In this document: positions 47,148 to 54,815 of the stretch, piece by piece | Position numbering within the stretch: position 1 is the first letter of the stretch | How the letters are laid out: each line of letters starts with the position of its first letter | NCBI RefSeq assembly: GCF_022179225.1 | Contig: NZ_BPQL01000011.1 | Location: 1-64,000, forward strand | Reading direction: 5' to 3' | From: Methylobacterium goesingense | GTDB lineage: Bacteria; Pseudomonadota; Alphaproteobacteria; Rhizobiales; Beijerinckiaceae | Length of the DNA: 64,000 nt | Program-made: the position numbers and the translations under genes | Notes under the pieces: model-generated | What the model was told of the DNA's origin: nothing | Databases searched by the model: none | What the model saw: only the letters and a program-made list of their open reading frames with translations

Positions 47148-47783
47148 TTGGACGCCGACCTGATCCTTTACCATTCGCCCCAGACCCGTTCGTCCGGCGT
47201 ACGAATCCTGCTCGAAGAACTCGGTGCGCCGCACCACCTCGAGGTCCTCGACCTGCGCTCGGGACAGGGACGCGAACCCGCCTATCTCGGGGTCAATCCA
47301 TTGGGCAAGGTTCCGGCGCTGCGCCACGGCGATGCGCTGATCACCGAGCAGGCGGCGATCTACCTCTACCTCGCCGACCTGTTTCCGGAACGCGGCCTCG
47401 CCCCGCCGATCGGCGATCCGCTGCGCGGGCCGTACCTGCGCTGGATGGTGTTCTACGGATCGAGCTTCGAGCCCGCCGTGGTCGATCGGGCGTTGCAGCG
47501 TGAGCCCGGCCCCCAGGCAATGTCACCCTACGGAACCTTCGACGCGGTGCTGAACACCGTGGTTGATGCGCTGACGCCGGGGCCCTACCTCCTCGGCGAG
47601 CGGCACTCGGCGGCCGATGTGCTTTGGGGTGCCGCCTTGAGCTGGACCACGAGCTTCAAGCTCGTGCCCGAGGAGCCCGCGATCATGGCCTACCTCGCAC
47701 GCATCAATGCGCGACCCGCTGTCCGCACGATCATGGCCGCCGAGGCCGCCCTCGCGACGGAACTGGAAGCGGCGCGGACCTGA
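47148..47783 (+). CDS. Glutathione S-transferase family protein
   Basis: A 211-residue soluble transferase. The thioredoxin-like domain shows LILYHSPQTRSSGVRILLEE with a candidate catalytic Ser or Tyr, the cis-proline segment LGKVPALRHGDALITEQAAI, and the all-helical C-terminal domain GPYLLGERHSAADVLWGAAL. The start is a TTG preceded by GGAGA; there is no nearby ATG that would keep the conserved N-terminal strand. Substrate is unknown. It follows the ureohydrolase by 54 bases and may be co-transcribed. Confidence 0.87.
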   Translation: MDADLILYHSPQTRSSGVRILLEELGAPHHLEVLDLRSGQGREPAYLGVNPLGKVPALRHGDALITEQAAIYLYLADLFPERGLAPPIGDPLRGPYLRWMVFYGSSFEPAVVDRALQREPGPQAMSPYGTFDAVLNTVVDALTPGPYLLGERHSAADVLWGAALSWTTSFKLVPEEPAIMAYLARINARPAVRTIMAAEAALATELEAART

Positions 47784-47817
47784 CCGCGCGGCCGCGATCG
47801 GAGCGCGGCCCGGCCGG

Positions 47818-48105
47818 TCACCCCGGCGGCAGCGGCGTTCCGGTACTACGAACGGCGACGTCGGAGGCCGCGGCGGTCGGGGCGTAGGCGGCGATCAAGT
47901 GGACGCCGATCACCGGCCCGAAGACCAGGGTCATCATCACGGCCATGATCAGGGCGACATTGGCGTCGCCCGAAGCCGCCTTGCGGGCCTTCGGGCGGCG
48001 TGCCTTGACGCGCACCAGCTTGGAGCCGTCCGCGCGGCGGAAGCTCAGTGTCCGAACGGGCGCCACGGCACCGCGCAGGCGTGGAAGGGCATTCGAGAAG
48101 GTCAT
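47818..48105 (-). CDS. Small single-pass membrane protein
   Basis: A 95-residue product with a basic N-terminal half (LVRVKARRPKARKAASGDAN) and one transmembrane helix (ALIMAVMMTLVFGPVIGVHL), then a short polar tail. GAGGTGA precedes the ATG. No family is recognised. It converges with the glutathione transferase gene. The basic stretch before the helix predicts an inside N-terminus. Confidence 0.6.
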   Translation of the reverse strand: MTFSNALPRLRGAVAPVRTLSFRRADGSKLVRVKARRPKARKAASGDANVALIMAVMMTLVFGPVIGVHLIAAYAPTAAASDVAVRSTGTPLPPG

Positions 48106-48375
48106 CGGCTCACCTCGTTCGACCGGGCCATCGGGGGCCGGTCGCGGGCGAGCCGGATCAAGCGATCAGGCGCGGGTCTCGCGGAGGGCCATCGGCGGCG
48201 CGGTCCATCGACTACTGTCGCTGGGCATTAGGGTCGGGAGTTCCTGTGGAGCCGCACGGGCGAGCGAATGTGCTGCACGTGCGAACGACGCCGAAATGAT
48301 GCGGCGGGAGGCGTTAGTCAAGCCTTAACGCGCGAGTCCACGATCGGCTCCGCCGGCTTTCCGTGAGGCTGTGGA

Positions 48376-49659
48376 TCAGCTGCCGAGCAGGTCGGCGAAG
48401 TGCCGGATCAGGCGGCGTCCGACCTCGTCCTTGTCGAGGGTGGGCCAGGTCTCGACGCTGCCGTCGCGGCCGACGAGGTGAACGGTGTTGGCGCTGCCGC
48501 CCATCACCCCGCCGGCGGGCGACACGTCGTTGGCCACGATGAGGTCGCAGCCCTTGCGGGCGATCTTGGCGCGGGCATTGTCCAGGACCGTGTCGGTCTC
48601 GGCCGCGAAGCCGATCACGAGGCGGGGGCGCCCGGCGGACCGCCCCGCGATGGTGGCGAGGATGTCGGGGTTCTCCACCAAGGTCAGGGGCGCGGGCGCG
48701 GCGCCGTCCTTCTTGATCTTCGATTCGCGGGTCTCGGCCGGGCGCCAGTCGCCCACCGCTGCGGCGAAGATCGCGAGGTCGGCCGGGAGCGCGGCCTCGA
48801 CCGCCTCCAGCATCTCGCGGGCGGTCTCGACCGCCACGACCCGTACCCCTGGTGGATCGGGGATCGCCACCGGGCCGGAGACCAGGGTGACCGTCGCGCC
48901 GGCTGCGGCGGCGGCGGCCGCGATGGCATGGCCCTGGCGCCCGGAGGAGCGATTGGCGAGGTAGCGCACCGGGTCGATCGGCTCGTGGGTCGGGCCGGAG
49001 GTGACGAGGACCCGCCGGCCCGCCAGGGGGCCGGACTCCGGACCGGAGGCCGCCCCGGCTGTCGCGCCGTGCCCCGCGAGGAAGCCGAAGCCGGAGGCCG
49101 GCCGGGCCTCGGCCAGCAGGGCTTCGACCGCGTCGGCGATCTCGGTGGGCTCGGCGAGACGGCCGGGTCCGAACTCCGCCTCAGCCATGGCGCCTTCGTT
49201 GGGGCCGACGACCCGGACGCCGTCGCCGCGCAGGGTCGCGAGGTTGCGCTGCGTCGCGGGGTGCTGCCACATCCGCACGTTCATCGCCGGTGCGATCAGG
49301 ATCGGCAGGGTGGTGGCCAGCAGCACCGTGGCGGCGAGGTCGGACGAATCGCCCGTGGCCATGCGGGCCATCAAGCTGGCGGTGGCGGGTGCGACCACGA
49401 TGGCGTCGGCGTCCCGCGCCAGCTTGATGTGCCCGATATCGGCCTCCTCGGCCCGGTCGAACAGGTCGGTATGGGCCCGCTCGCCCGCGAGCGCCGCCGC
49501 CGCCAGCGGCGTCACGAATTCCTGCGCACCCTTGGTCAGGAGCGGACGCACCTGCGCGCCGCGCTCGCGCAGGCGCCGGATCAGGTCGAGCGCCTTGTAG
49601 GCGGCGATGCCGCCGCCGATGACGAGGAGGATGCGGCGGTTCTGGAGCGGGCGGCTCAT
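48376..49659 (-). CDS. coaBC: Bifunctional phosphopantothenoylcysteine decarboxylase/synthetase
   Basis: Catalyses two steps of coenzyme A synthesis. The 427-residue protein has the flavin-binding CoaC half (RRILLVIGGGIAAYKALDLI; catalytic His in DIGHIKLARDADAI; IAPAMNVRMWQHPA) and the CoaB half (VLVTSGPTHEPIDPVRYLAN, SSGRQGHAIA, LVIGFAAETD). At the clamp where E. coli Dfp has its catalytic cysteine in ACGD, this protein reads GAMAEAEFGPGRLAEP without cysteine. It is the last gene of ubiE-ubiB-coaBC, 47 bases after ubiB. Confidence 0.95.
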   Translation of the reverse strand: MSRPLQNRRILLVIGGGIAAYKALDLIRRLRERGAQVRPLLTKGAQEFVTPLAAAALAGERAHTDLFDRAEEADIGHIKLARDADAIVVAPATASLMARMATGDSSDLAATVLLATTLPILIAPAMNVRMWQHPATQRNLATLRGDGVRVVGPNEGAMAEAEFGPGRLAEPTEIADAVEALLAEARPASGFGFLAGHGATAGAASGPESGPLAGRRVLVTSGPTHEPIDPVRYLANRSSGRQGHAIAAAAAAAGATVTLVSGPVAIPDPPGVRVVAVETAREMLEAVEAALPADLAIFAAAVGDWRPAETRESKIKKDGAAPAPLTLVENPDILATIAGRSAGRPRLVIGFAAETDTVLDNARAKIARKGCDLIVANDVSPAGGVMGGSANTVHLVGRDGSVETWPTLDKDEVGRRLIRHFADLLGS

Positions 49660-49706
49660 GGTCGAACCCTTCGGGAGGCGAGCCTGACGGATCGTTGCAA
49701 CGCAGG

Positions 49707-51263
49707 CTACCGGAACGCCATCACCAGCGCACCGATGGCGATGCCCCAGAGGGCCACCGTCGACCAGATCGCGCGCCGGCGCTCGGACCGGGCGAATGCG
49801 TCGAGGCGATTGCCGTCGCCGGAGCCGGCCTCGTCGAGGCGCACGAGGATGCGGCGCAGGCGCTGGGCGAGATCGGGGATGTCCGACACCACGTCGGTGA
49901 TGGTGAGGGCGGCGCGGCCCAGGCTCTCGACGCGTCCCACGGGCCCGAGGTTACGGGTGATCCAGGAACGCACCACGGGCTCGGCCCCGGTCCACATGTC
50001 AAGCTTGGGATCGAGGGAGCGGGCGACCCCCTCGACCACCACCATGGTCTTCTGCAGCATCACCAGTTCGGTGCGGGTGCTCATGTCGAACAGCGCGGTG
50101 ATGTCGAACAGCAGGGTGAGCACCTTGGCCATCGAAATCTCGTCGGCCTTGCGCTGGTGGATCGGCTCGCCGATCGCCCGGATCGCCTGGGCGAAATCCT
50201 CCACCGAATGGTGCGCCGGCACGTAGCCGGCCTCGAAATGGACCTGGGCCACGCGCTTGTAGTCGCGCAGGATGAAGCCGAGCAGGATCTCGGCGAGGAA
50301 GCGCCGCTCCATGTGCCCGAGCCGGCCCATGATGCCGAAATCCACCGCCACCAGGGTGCCGGTCGGGTCGACGAACAGGTTCCCGGGATGCATGTCGGCG
50401 TGGAAGAAGCCGTCGCGGATGGCGTGGCGCAGGAAGGACTGGATCACCGCCCGGCCGAGGGCCTTGGCATCGTGCCCGGCCGCCGCAATGGCCGCGTGGT
50501 CGTTGAGCCGGATGCCCTCGATCCACTCGCTCGACAGGACGTCGCGGGCGGTCAGCTCCCAGTCCGGCTTCGGCACGCGGAAATCTGCGTCGTCCTTGGT
50601 GTTCTGCGCCAGTTCGGACATCGCGGCCGCTTCGAGCCGGAAGTCCATCTCCATCATCACCGAGCGGGCGAGGATCTCCACCACCTCGCGGGGACGCAAC
50701 CGCTCGGCCTTGGGCGACAGGGCGTGCACCACGCGGGCCATGAACCGCATGACCTGGAGGTCGCGCTGGAAGCGCTCGCGCACGCCCGGGCGCATGATCT
50801 TGATCGCCAGGACCCGCTCGGTGCCGTCGACGTCGAGGATGTGGGCCTTGTGGACCTGCGCGATGGAGGCGGCCGCGACAGGCGGGCTGAACGAGACGAA
50901 GAGATGCGCCACCGGCTTGCCGAGGGCCGCCTCGACGACGCGGATCGCGGTCTCCTGTGGGAAGGGCGGCACCCGGTCCTGCAGGGTCTCGAGATCCCGG
51001 GCCGCGTGCATGCCGACGATGTCGGGCCGGGTGGCGAGGAACTGGCCGAACTTGACGTAGCTGGGCCCGAGACGAGTCAGGGCACGCTGCAGCGGACCGG
51101 CGCCGACGCCGAGGCCGGATCGCTCCAGCATCCGTCCGATCCGCAGGACCAGGCGCAGGTGCGGGGGAAGTTCGGCGGGATCGACGAGCGCGAGCGCGCC
51201 CTCGCGGGCGAGCACGAAGCCGACATGCGCGCCCCGGACCAGGTGAACGACGGAGCCGAGCAT
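49707..51263 (-). CDS. ubiB: Ubiquinone biosynthesis protein UbiB (ABC1/ADCK kinase family)
   Basis: An atypical protein-kinase-like ATPase needed for ubiquinone synthesis. In 518 residues it has the family KxGQ motif YVKFGQFLATRPDI, the AAAS motif PVAAASIAQVHKA in place of a glycine loop, catalytic-loop HADMHPGNLF and VAVDFGIMGRLGH. The C-terminal hydrophobic helix (STVALWGIAIGALVMAF) anchors it in the inner membrane. It starts 16 bases after ubiE and precedes coaBC. Confidence 0.96.
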   Translation of the reverse strand: MLGSVVHLVRGAHVGFVLAREGALALVDPAELPPHLRLVLRIGRMLERSGLGVGAGPLQRALTRLGPSYVKFGQFLATRPDIVGMHAARDLETLQDRVPPFPQETAIRVVEAALGKPVAHLFVSFSPPVAAASIAQVHKAHILDVDGTERVLAIKIMRPGVRERFQRDLQVMRFMARVVHALSPKAERLRPREVVEILARSVMMEMDFRLEAAAMSELAQNTKDDADFRVPKPDWELTARDVLSSEWIEGIRLNDHAAIAAAGHDAKALGRAVIQSFLRHAIRDGFFHADMHPGNLFVDPTGTLVAVDFGIMGRLGHMERRFLAEILLGFILRDYKRVAQVHFEAGYVPAHHSVEDFAQAIRAIGEPIHQRKADEISMAKVLTLLFDITALFDMSTRTELVMLQKTMVVVEGVARSLDPKLDMWTGAEPVVRSWITRNLGPVGRVESLGRAALTITDVVSDIPDLAQRLRRILVRLDEAGSGDGNRLDAFARSERRRAIWSTVALWGIAIGALVMAFR

Positions 51264-51279
51264 CAGGCGGCCTGATCCG

Positions 51280-52095
51280 TCACGAGACCTTCCAGCCCGA
51301 ATGGATCGCCACGATCCCGCCTGTGAGCGGCCGGTGGCTGACGTGGCGGAACCCTGCCGCCTCGATCATCCCTGCGAACCGGCCGGGCGAGGGAAACTTG
51401 CGGATGGATTCCACGAGGTAGCGGTAGGAATCCGCGTCCCCGGCCACCCGGGCGCCGAGCCGCGGGATCACGTGGAACGAGTAGGCGTCGTAGATCCGGT
51501 CGAGGACCGGCAGGTCGACCTTCGAGAATTCGAGGCAGAGGAACCGTCCGCCGGGCTTCAGCACCCGGTGCGCCTCGGCGAGCGCCTTATCGATCCGGGG
51601 CACATTCCGGATACCGAAAGCGATGGTGTAGGCGTCGAACTGCTCCGCTGGCAGCGGCAGCGCCTCGGCATTGGCGGTCACGAAGTCGATGCGCCCGCGG
51701 AAGCGGTCGCCCGCGCGCTCGGCGCCGACCCGCAGCATCGCCTCGTTGATGTCGAGGACCGTGGTGTGGGTCGCGGGACCGCCGGCCTCCAGGGCGCGGA
51801 AGGCGATGTCGGCGGTGCCGCCGGCCACATCGAGATGGCGGAACGGCCGGTTGCGCAGCGGGCGCAGCATCGAGATGAGGTGCGACTTCCAGGCGCGGTG
51901 CAGGCCTCCCGACATCAGATCGTTCATGAGGTCGTAGCGCTTGGCCACGGACCGGAACACGTCGTCGACGCGTCCCTGCTTCTCGTCGAGGGCCACGTTT
52001 TCGAATCCGAAATGCGTGCTCGACGCGTCCGCGGATCGATCAGCAGTCTGTTTTCCCGAAGTCGTGCCTACCGAAGTCATGCCTACCGAAGTCAT
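51280..52095 (-). CDS. ubiE: Bifunctional demethylmenaquinone/2-methoxy-6-polyprenyl-benzoquinol methylase
   Basis: C-methylation step of ubiquinone synthesis. The 271-residue methyltransferase shows [20 protein letters not shown], the SAM-binding loop [20 protein letters not shown] and the typical end [13 protein letters not shown]. The ATG at 52095 is chosen because AGAGGA lies upstream; it yields an N-terminal [13 protein letters not shown] tail encoded by a 15-base repeat. A second ATG at 52080 lacks a ribosome-binding site. It is divergent from mutM and leads the ubiE-ubiB-coaBC operon. Confidence 0.96.
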   Translation of the reverse strand: MTSVGMTSVGTTSGKQTADRSADASSTHFGFENVALDEKQGRVDDVFRSVAKRYDLMNDLMSGGLHRAWKSHLISMLRPLRNRPFRHLDVAGGTADIAFRALEAGGPATHTTVLDINEAMLRVGAERAGDRFRGRIDFVTANAEALPLPAEQFDAYTIAFGIRNVPRIDKALAEAHRVLKPGGRFLCLEFSKVDLPVLDRIYDAYSFHVIPRLGARVAGDADSYRYLVESIRKFPSPGRFAGMIEAAGFRHVSHRPLTGGIVAIHSGWKVS

Positions 52096-52096
52096 G
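52056..52096. repeat. 15-base tandem repeat at the ubiE start
   Basis: The unit CCGAAGTCRTGCCTA is present 2.7 times, with one base difference between copies. It codes the [10 protein letters not shown] repeat at the start of UbiE and places ATG codons one unit apart. Confidence 0.88.
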
Positions 52097-52229
52097 GACC
52101 ATCCTCTCGCCGACGCTCATAGCGAAAGGCGGCCAAGATCGCCATCTGCCATCGATCGTGATCGGCGGATCGTGTCGCCTCGCGATGCCGCAGCCCGGTC
52201 CCCATCGTCCACGCGCACCCCGTCCGGCC

Positions 52230-53156
52230 ATGCCTGAACTTCCCGAAGTCGAAACCGTCCGCCTCGGCCTCGCGCCCGCCCTGGTCGATGCACGCTTCGC
52301 CCGCGTCCTCTTGCGGAGGCCCAACCTCCGTTTCCCCTTCCCGGACCGCTTCGCGGAGCGCCTCGAAGGCCGCACGGTGCGGGATCTGGCGCGCCGGGCG
52401 AAATACCTCGTGGCCGGCCTCGATTCCGGCGAATCCCTGATCATGCATCTCGGGATGAGCGGCCGCTTCGACGTGGCGCTGCCGGACGGCCGCAACCTCT
52501 CGCCGGGCGATTTCTATCTCGACGGAGCGCTCGGCAACGCCAAGCACGATCACGTGGTCCTGGCGATGTCGAACGGCTCGACGGTGACCTACAACGACGT
52601 GCGCCGCTTCGGCTTCATGGATCTCGTGCCCACCGAGACGCTGAGCGCCTGCCGGCACTTCGCCGGCATGGGCATCGAGCCCTTGAGCGAGGCCTTGACG
52701 CCGGAGGCGGTCGCCCGCTTGTTCCGGGGGCGTATCACCCCCCTGAAGGCGGCACTCCTCGACCAGCGCCTGATCGCGGGCCTCGGCAACATCTACGTCT
52801 GCGAGGCCCTGCACCGGGCCGGTCTGCATCCCGAGGCGCCCGCCGGCAGCCTCGCGCGGGCGGACGGAGGACCGACGCCGCAGGCCAAGCGCCTGACGCG
52901 GGTTATCGGCGACGTTCTGCGGGAGGCGGTGGCGGCGGGCGGATCGACTCTGCGGGACTATGCCCACACGGATGGCGGCGCGGGCGCTTTCCAGCACGCG
53001 TTCCGGGTCTATGACCGGGTGGGTCATGCCTGTGGGGCACGGGGATGCACGGGGACGATCGAGCGGATCGTGCAGTCCGGTCGTTCGACCTTCTTTTGCG
53101 CCACCTGCCAGGTGCGCGCCGCGCCGAAACAGAGCGCGACGAAGATCCGCGCTTGA
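52230..53156 (+). CDS. mutM: Formamidopyrimidine-DNA glycosylase
   Basis: Removes oxidised purines such as 8-oxoguanine. The 308-residue product starts [14 protein letters not shown], with Pro2 as nucleophile and Glu3 as acid after Met removal. It has the helix-two-turn-helix region ([20 protein letters not shown]) and a C-terminal zinc finger ([15 protein letters not shown], then FFCATCQ). The start at 52230 is fixed by the required N-terminal Pro; the frame is open further upstream. It is divergent from ubiE as in related genomes. Confidence 0.97.
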   Translation: MPELPEVETVRLGLAPALVDARFARVLLRRPNLRFPFPDRFAERLEGRTVRDLARRAKYLVAGLDSGESLIMHLGMSGRFDVALPDGRNLSPGDFYLDGALGNAKHDHVVLAMSNGSTVTYNDVRRFGFMDLVPTETLSACRHFAGMGIEPLSEALTPEAVARLFRGRITPLKAALLDQRLIAGLGNIYVCEALHRAGLHPEAPAGSLARADGGPTPQAKRLTRVIGDVLREAVAAGGSTLRDYAHTDGGAGAFQHAFRVYDRVGHACGARGCTGTIERIVQSGRSTFFCATCQVRAAPKQSATKIRA

Positions 53157-53583
53157 ACGATCGATCCGCACATCGATCATGAACGTCGGTGCTACGCCCC
53201 TTCGGCATAGGGGACGAAGCCAGGTTTGCGGACCTCGCCTCCGTGCTGGATGCCTGCTCGCCCCGACGCACACCAACCTTCGCCAGCGCGAGAGAGAGAC
53301 CTGTCGGACATCCGCTGCGATCCTTGGGGGTAACGGCCCTAGGGTTACACAGCGCCGATCGACGACGGTACCGAACGCAGGGAGGTCGAGTACCGCATCG
53401 CCCGAACTGCCCCAGGAAGTATCGTCACCAACCTACCCAGCGGCCCCCCCTGTTCCGCGAGCGACGGGTGCAGGAGATCCCGCTGTCCCAACACGGGATC
53501 GGCGGTTTCGCGATGCTCCGTCCCGCCCTCGACCGCTTCCGGGTATTGAACGACAGACCGTATCACCGGGTCGTCGTGCGCAG
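53157..53583. other. Intergenic region, no firm gene
   Basis: About 430 bases after mutM. Several frames are open on both strands, as is common in such GC-rich DNA. The leftward one at 53345-53587 would start with a GTG overlapping the stop of the YidB-like gene, but the ribosome-binding site is poorly spaced and no domain is recognisable. No repeats or RNA genes are seen. Confidence 0.4.
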
Positions 53584-54303
53584 TCACCAGCCGCGTTGAT
53601 CCTCCCCGGTCGGGCGACGGCCTTGCGGGGTCAGGGCGTTGATGACCTGCGGCAGGGCCTGGGATAGCTGCGCCAAGAGATCGTCTCGGTTGAGGCCGGT
53701 GCGTTGCTCCAAGGCGCCAACGGTTTCCGGTCCGAGGGCATCCGCGAGACGGTTGGGCTCGACGGGACGGTTCTCGCCATGGCCGATCCAGGATTCCATC
53801 ACGTCGCCGAGGCCGCCGCGCTGAAACCGGTCGATGAGGCCGTCGAGGCCGCTGCTCGGCTCCTGGTCCAGACGGGCGTAGGGACCGGCGCCGGGATCGC
53901 GCTCGCCGCCCGTGTTTCGATCGCCTGGGCCGTCCAGCATACCGGACAGGTCGCTGAAATCGCCCTCGCGGGACCGGGGACCCGAATCGGCCTCGCCGCG
54001 GTCCCATCCCGAGCCGGGTCGCTCCCCCGGATCCTGGCCGAACCCGCCCATGTCGCCGTCGTCGTGACGGCGCGGTGCGGGACCCTCCTGCTGACGCCCG
54101 CCGCCGAGGATGTCGCCCAAGCCGCCGGCTCCCTTCGACATCAGCAGCATCAGGAGCGCCTGGACGATGGGCGACATCGCCCCGCCAATGCCGCCACCAA
54201 GGCCGCCGCCTTGCCCACCACCCTGGCCGCCGCGCTCGGGTTCGCGACCGCCTCCGAGCACCTGACCGAGCACGCCGCCGATGACCTGATCGAGAAGACC
54301 CAT
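53584..54303 (-). CDS. YidB-like (DUF937) protein
   Basis: A 239-residue protein. The N-terminal segment MGLLDQVIGGVLGQVLGG and the C-terminal MESWIGHGENRPVEPNRLAD, LGPETVGALEQRTGLNRDDL and LSQALPQVINALTP match the YidB/DUF937 family, whose function is unknown. Between them lies a long Gly/Arg/Asp-rich, low-complexity insert (residues about 20-160), making this member much longer than the usual 130 residues. No signal peptide is present. It is followed leftward only by an unassigned region. Confidence 0.78.
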   Translation of the reverse strand: MGLLDQVIGGVLGQVLGGGREPERGGQGGGQGGGLGGGIGGAMSPIVQALLMLLMSKGAGGLGDILGGGRQQEGPAPRRHDDGDMGGFGQDPGERPGSGWDRGEADSGPRSREGDFSDLSGMLDGPGDRNTGGERDPGAGPYARLDQEPSSGLDGLIDRFQRGGLGDVMESWIGHGENRPVEPNRLADALGPETVGALEQRTGLNRDDLLAQLSQALPQVINALTPQGRRPTGEDQRGW

Positions 54304-54375
54304 GATCGCTTCCTCCCCTGTGAGTATGCCCTGGACACGGACCGGCGCGACATCCGCCGGTCCGAGGTGGCGCGC

Positions 54376-54735
54376 TCAGTCGCGGCGCGTTCCGCCGGTC
54401 GCTGCCCGGTCGCTGGCCGGTAGGTGGTCGAGGGGGTTCGTACGGGTCCGCGTCTTCGGGTCGGAGGCCACGATAGCGGTGCTCGACGAGATTGCCTTCG
54501 GCGGCGCGACCTGTCCGGTCGGCCGGTCTGCGGCCGCACCGGTCCGGTCCGGGATCGTGGCGGGGGTCGGCTGATCGTTCGGGTTGGCGGCACTCTGCGC
54601 TGCGGCGGGCGTCACGAGGGGCGTGATGATGACGCCGGATGCGGCGGAGATCGCCAGGGCACCGAGGAACAGGGATGTGACGGCGCCCCCGGCGCGGGGA
54701 CGGAACGGCGGGCGTAGCGGGCGAGGCGTGGTCAC
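54376..54735 (-). CDS. Secreted or membrane-anchored hypothetical protein
   Basis: A 119-residue protein starting with GTG, preceded by CAGGAGAG at good spacing. A basic N-terminus (TTPRPLRPPFRPRAGG) and a hydrophobic segment (VTSLFLGALAISAASGVIIT) ending at PAAAQS form a signal peptide or anchor; the rest is Pro/Thr/Asp-rich and probably disordered. No domain is recognised. It lies upstream of the YidB-like gene on the same strand and may share its transcript. Confidence 0.55.
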   Translation of the reverse strand: MTTPRPLRPPFRPRAGGAVTSLFLGALAISAASGVIITPLVTPAAAQSAANPNDQPTPATIPDRTGAAADRPTGQVAPPKAISSSTAIVASDPKTRTRTNPLDHLPASDRAATGGTRRD

Positions 54736-54815
54736 GGGACACTCTCCTGGGTCGGCCGGGCACGTGTTGCCCAACCAAGCCCTGGTCCCACGTTGCGGTT
54801 CCGCCTTCCCGGCGC

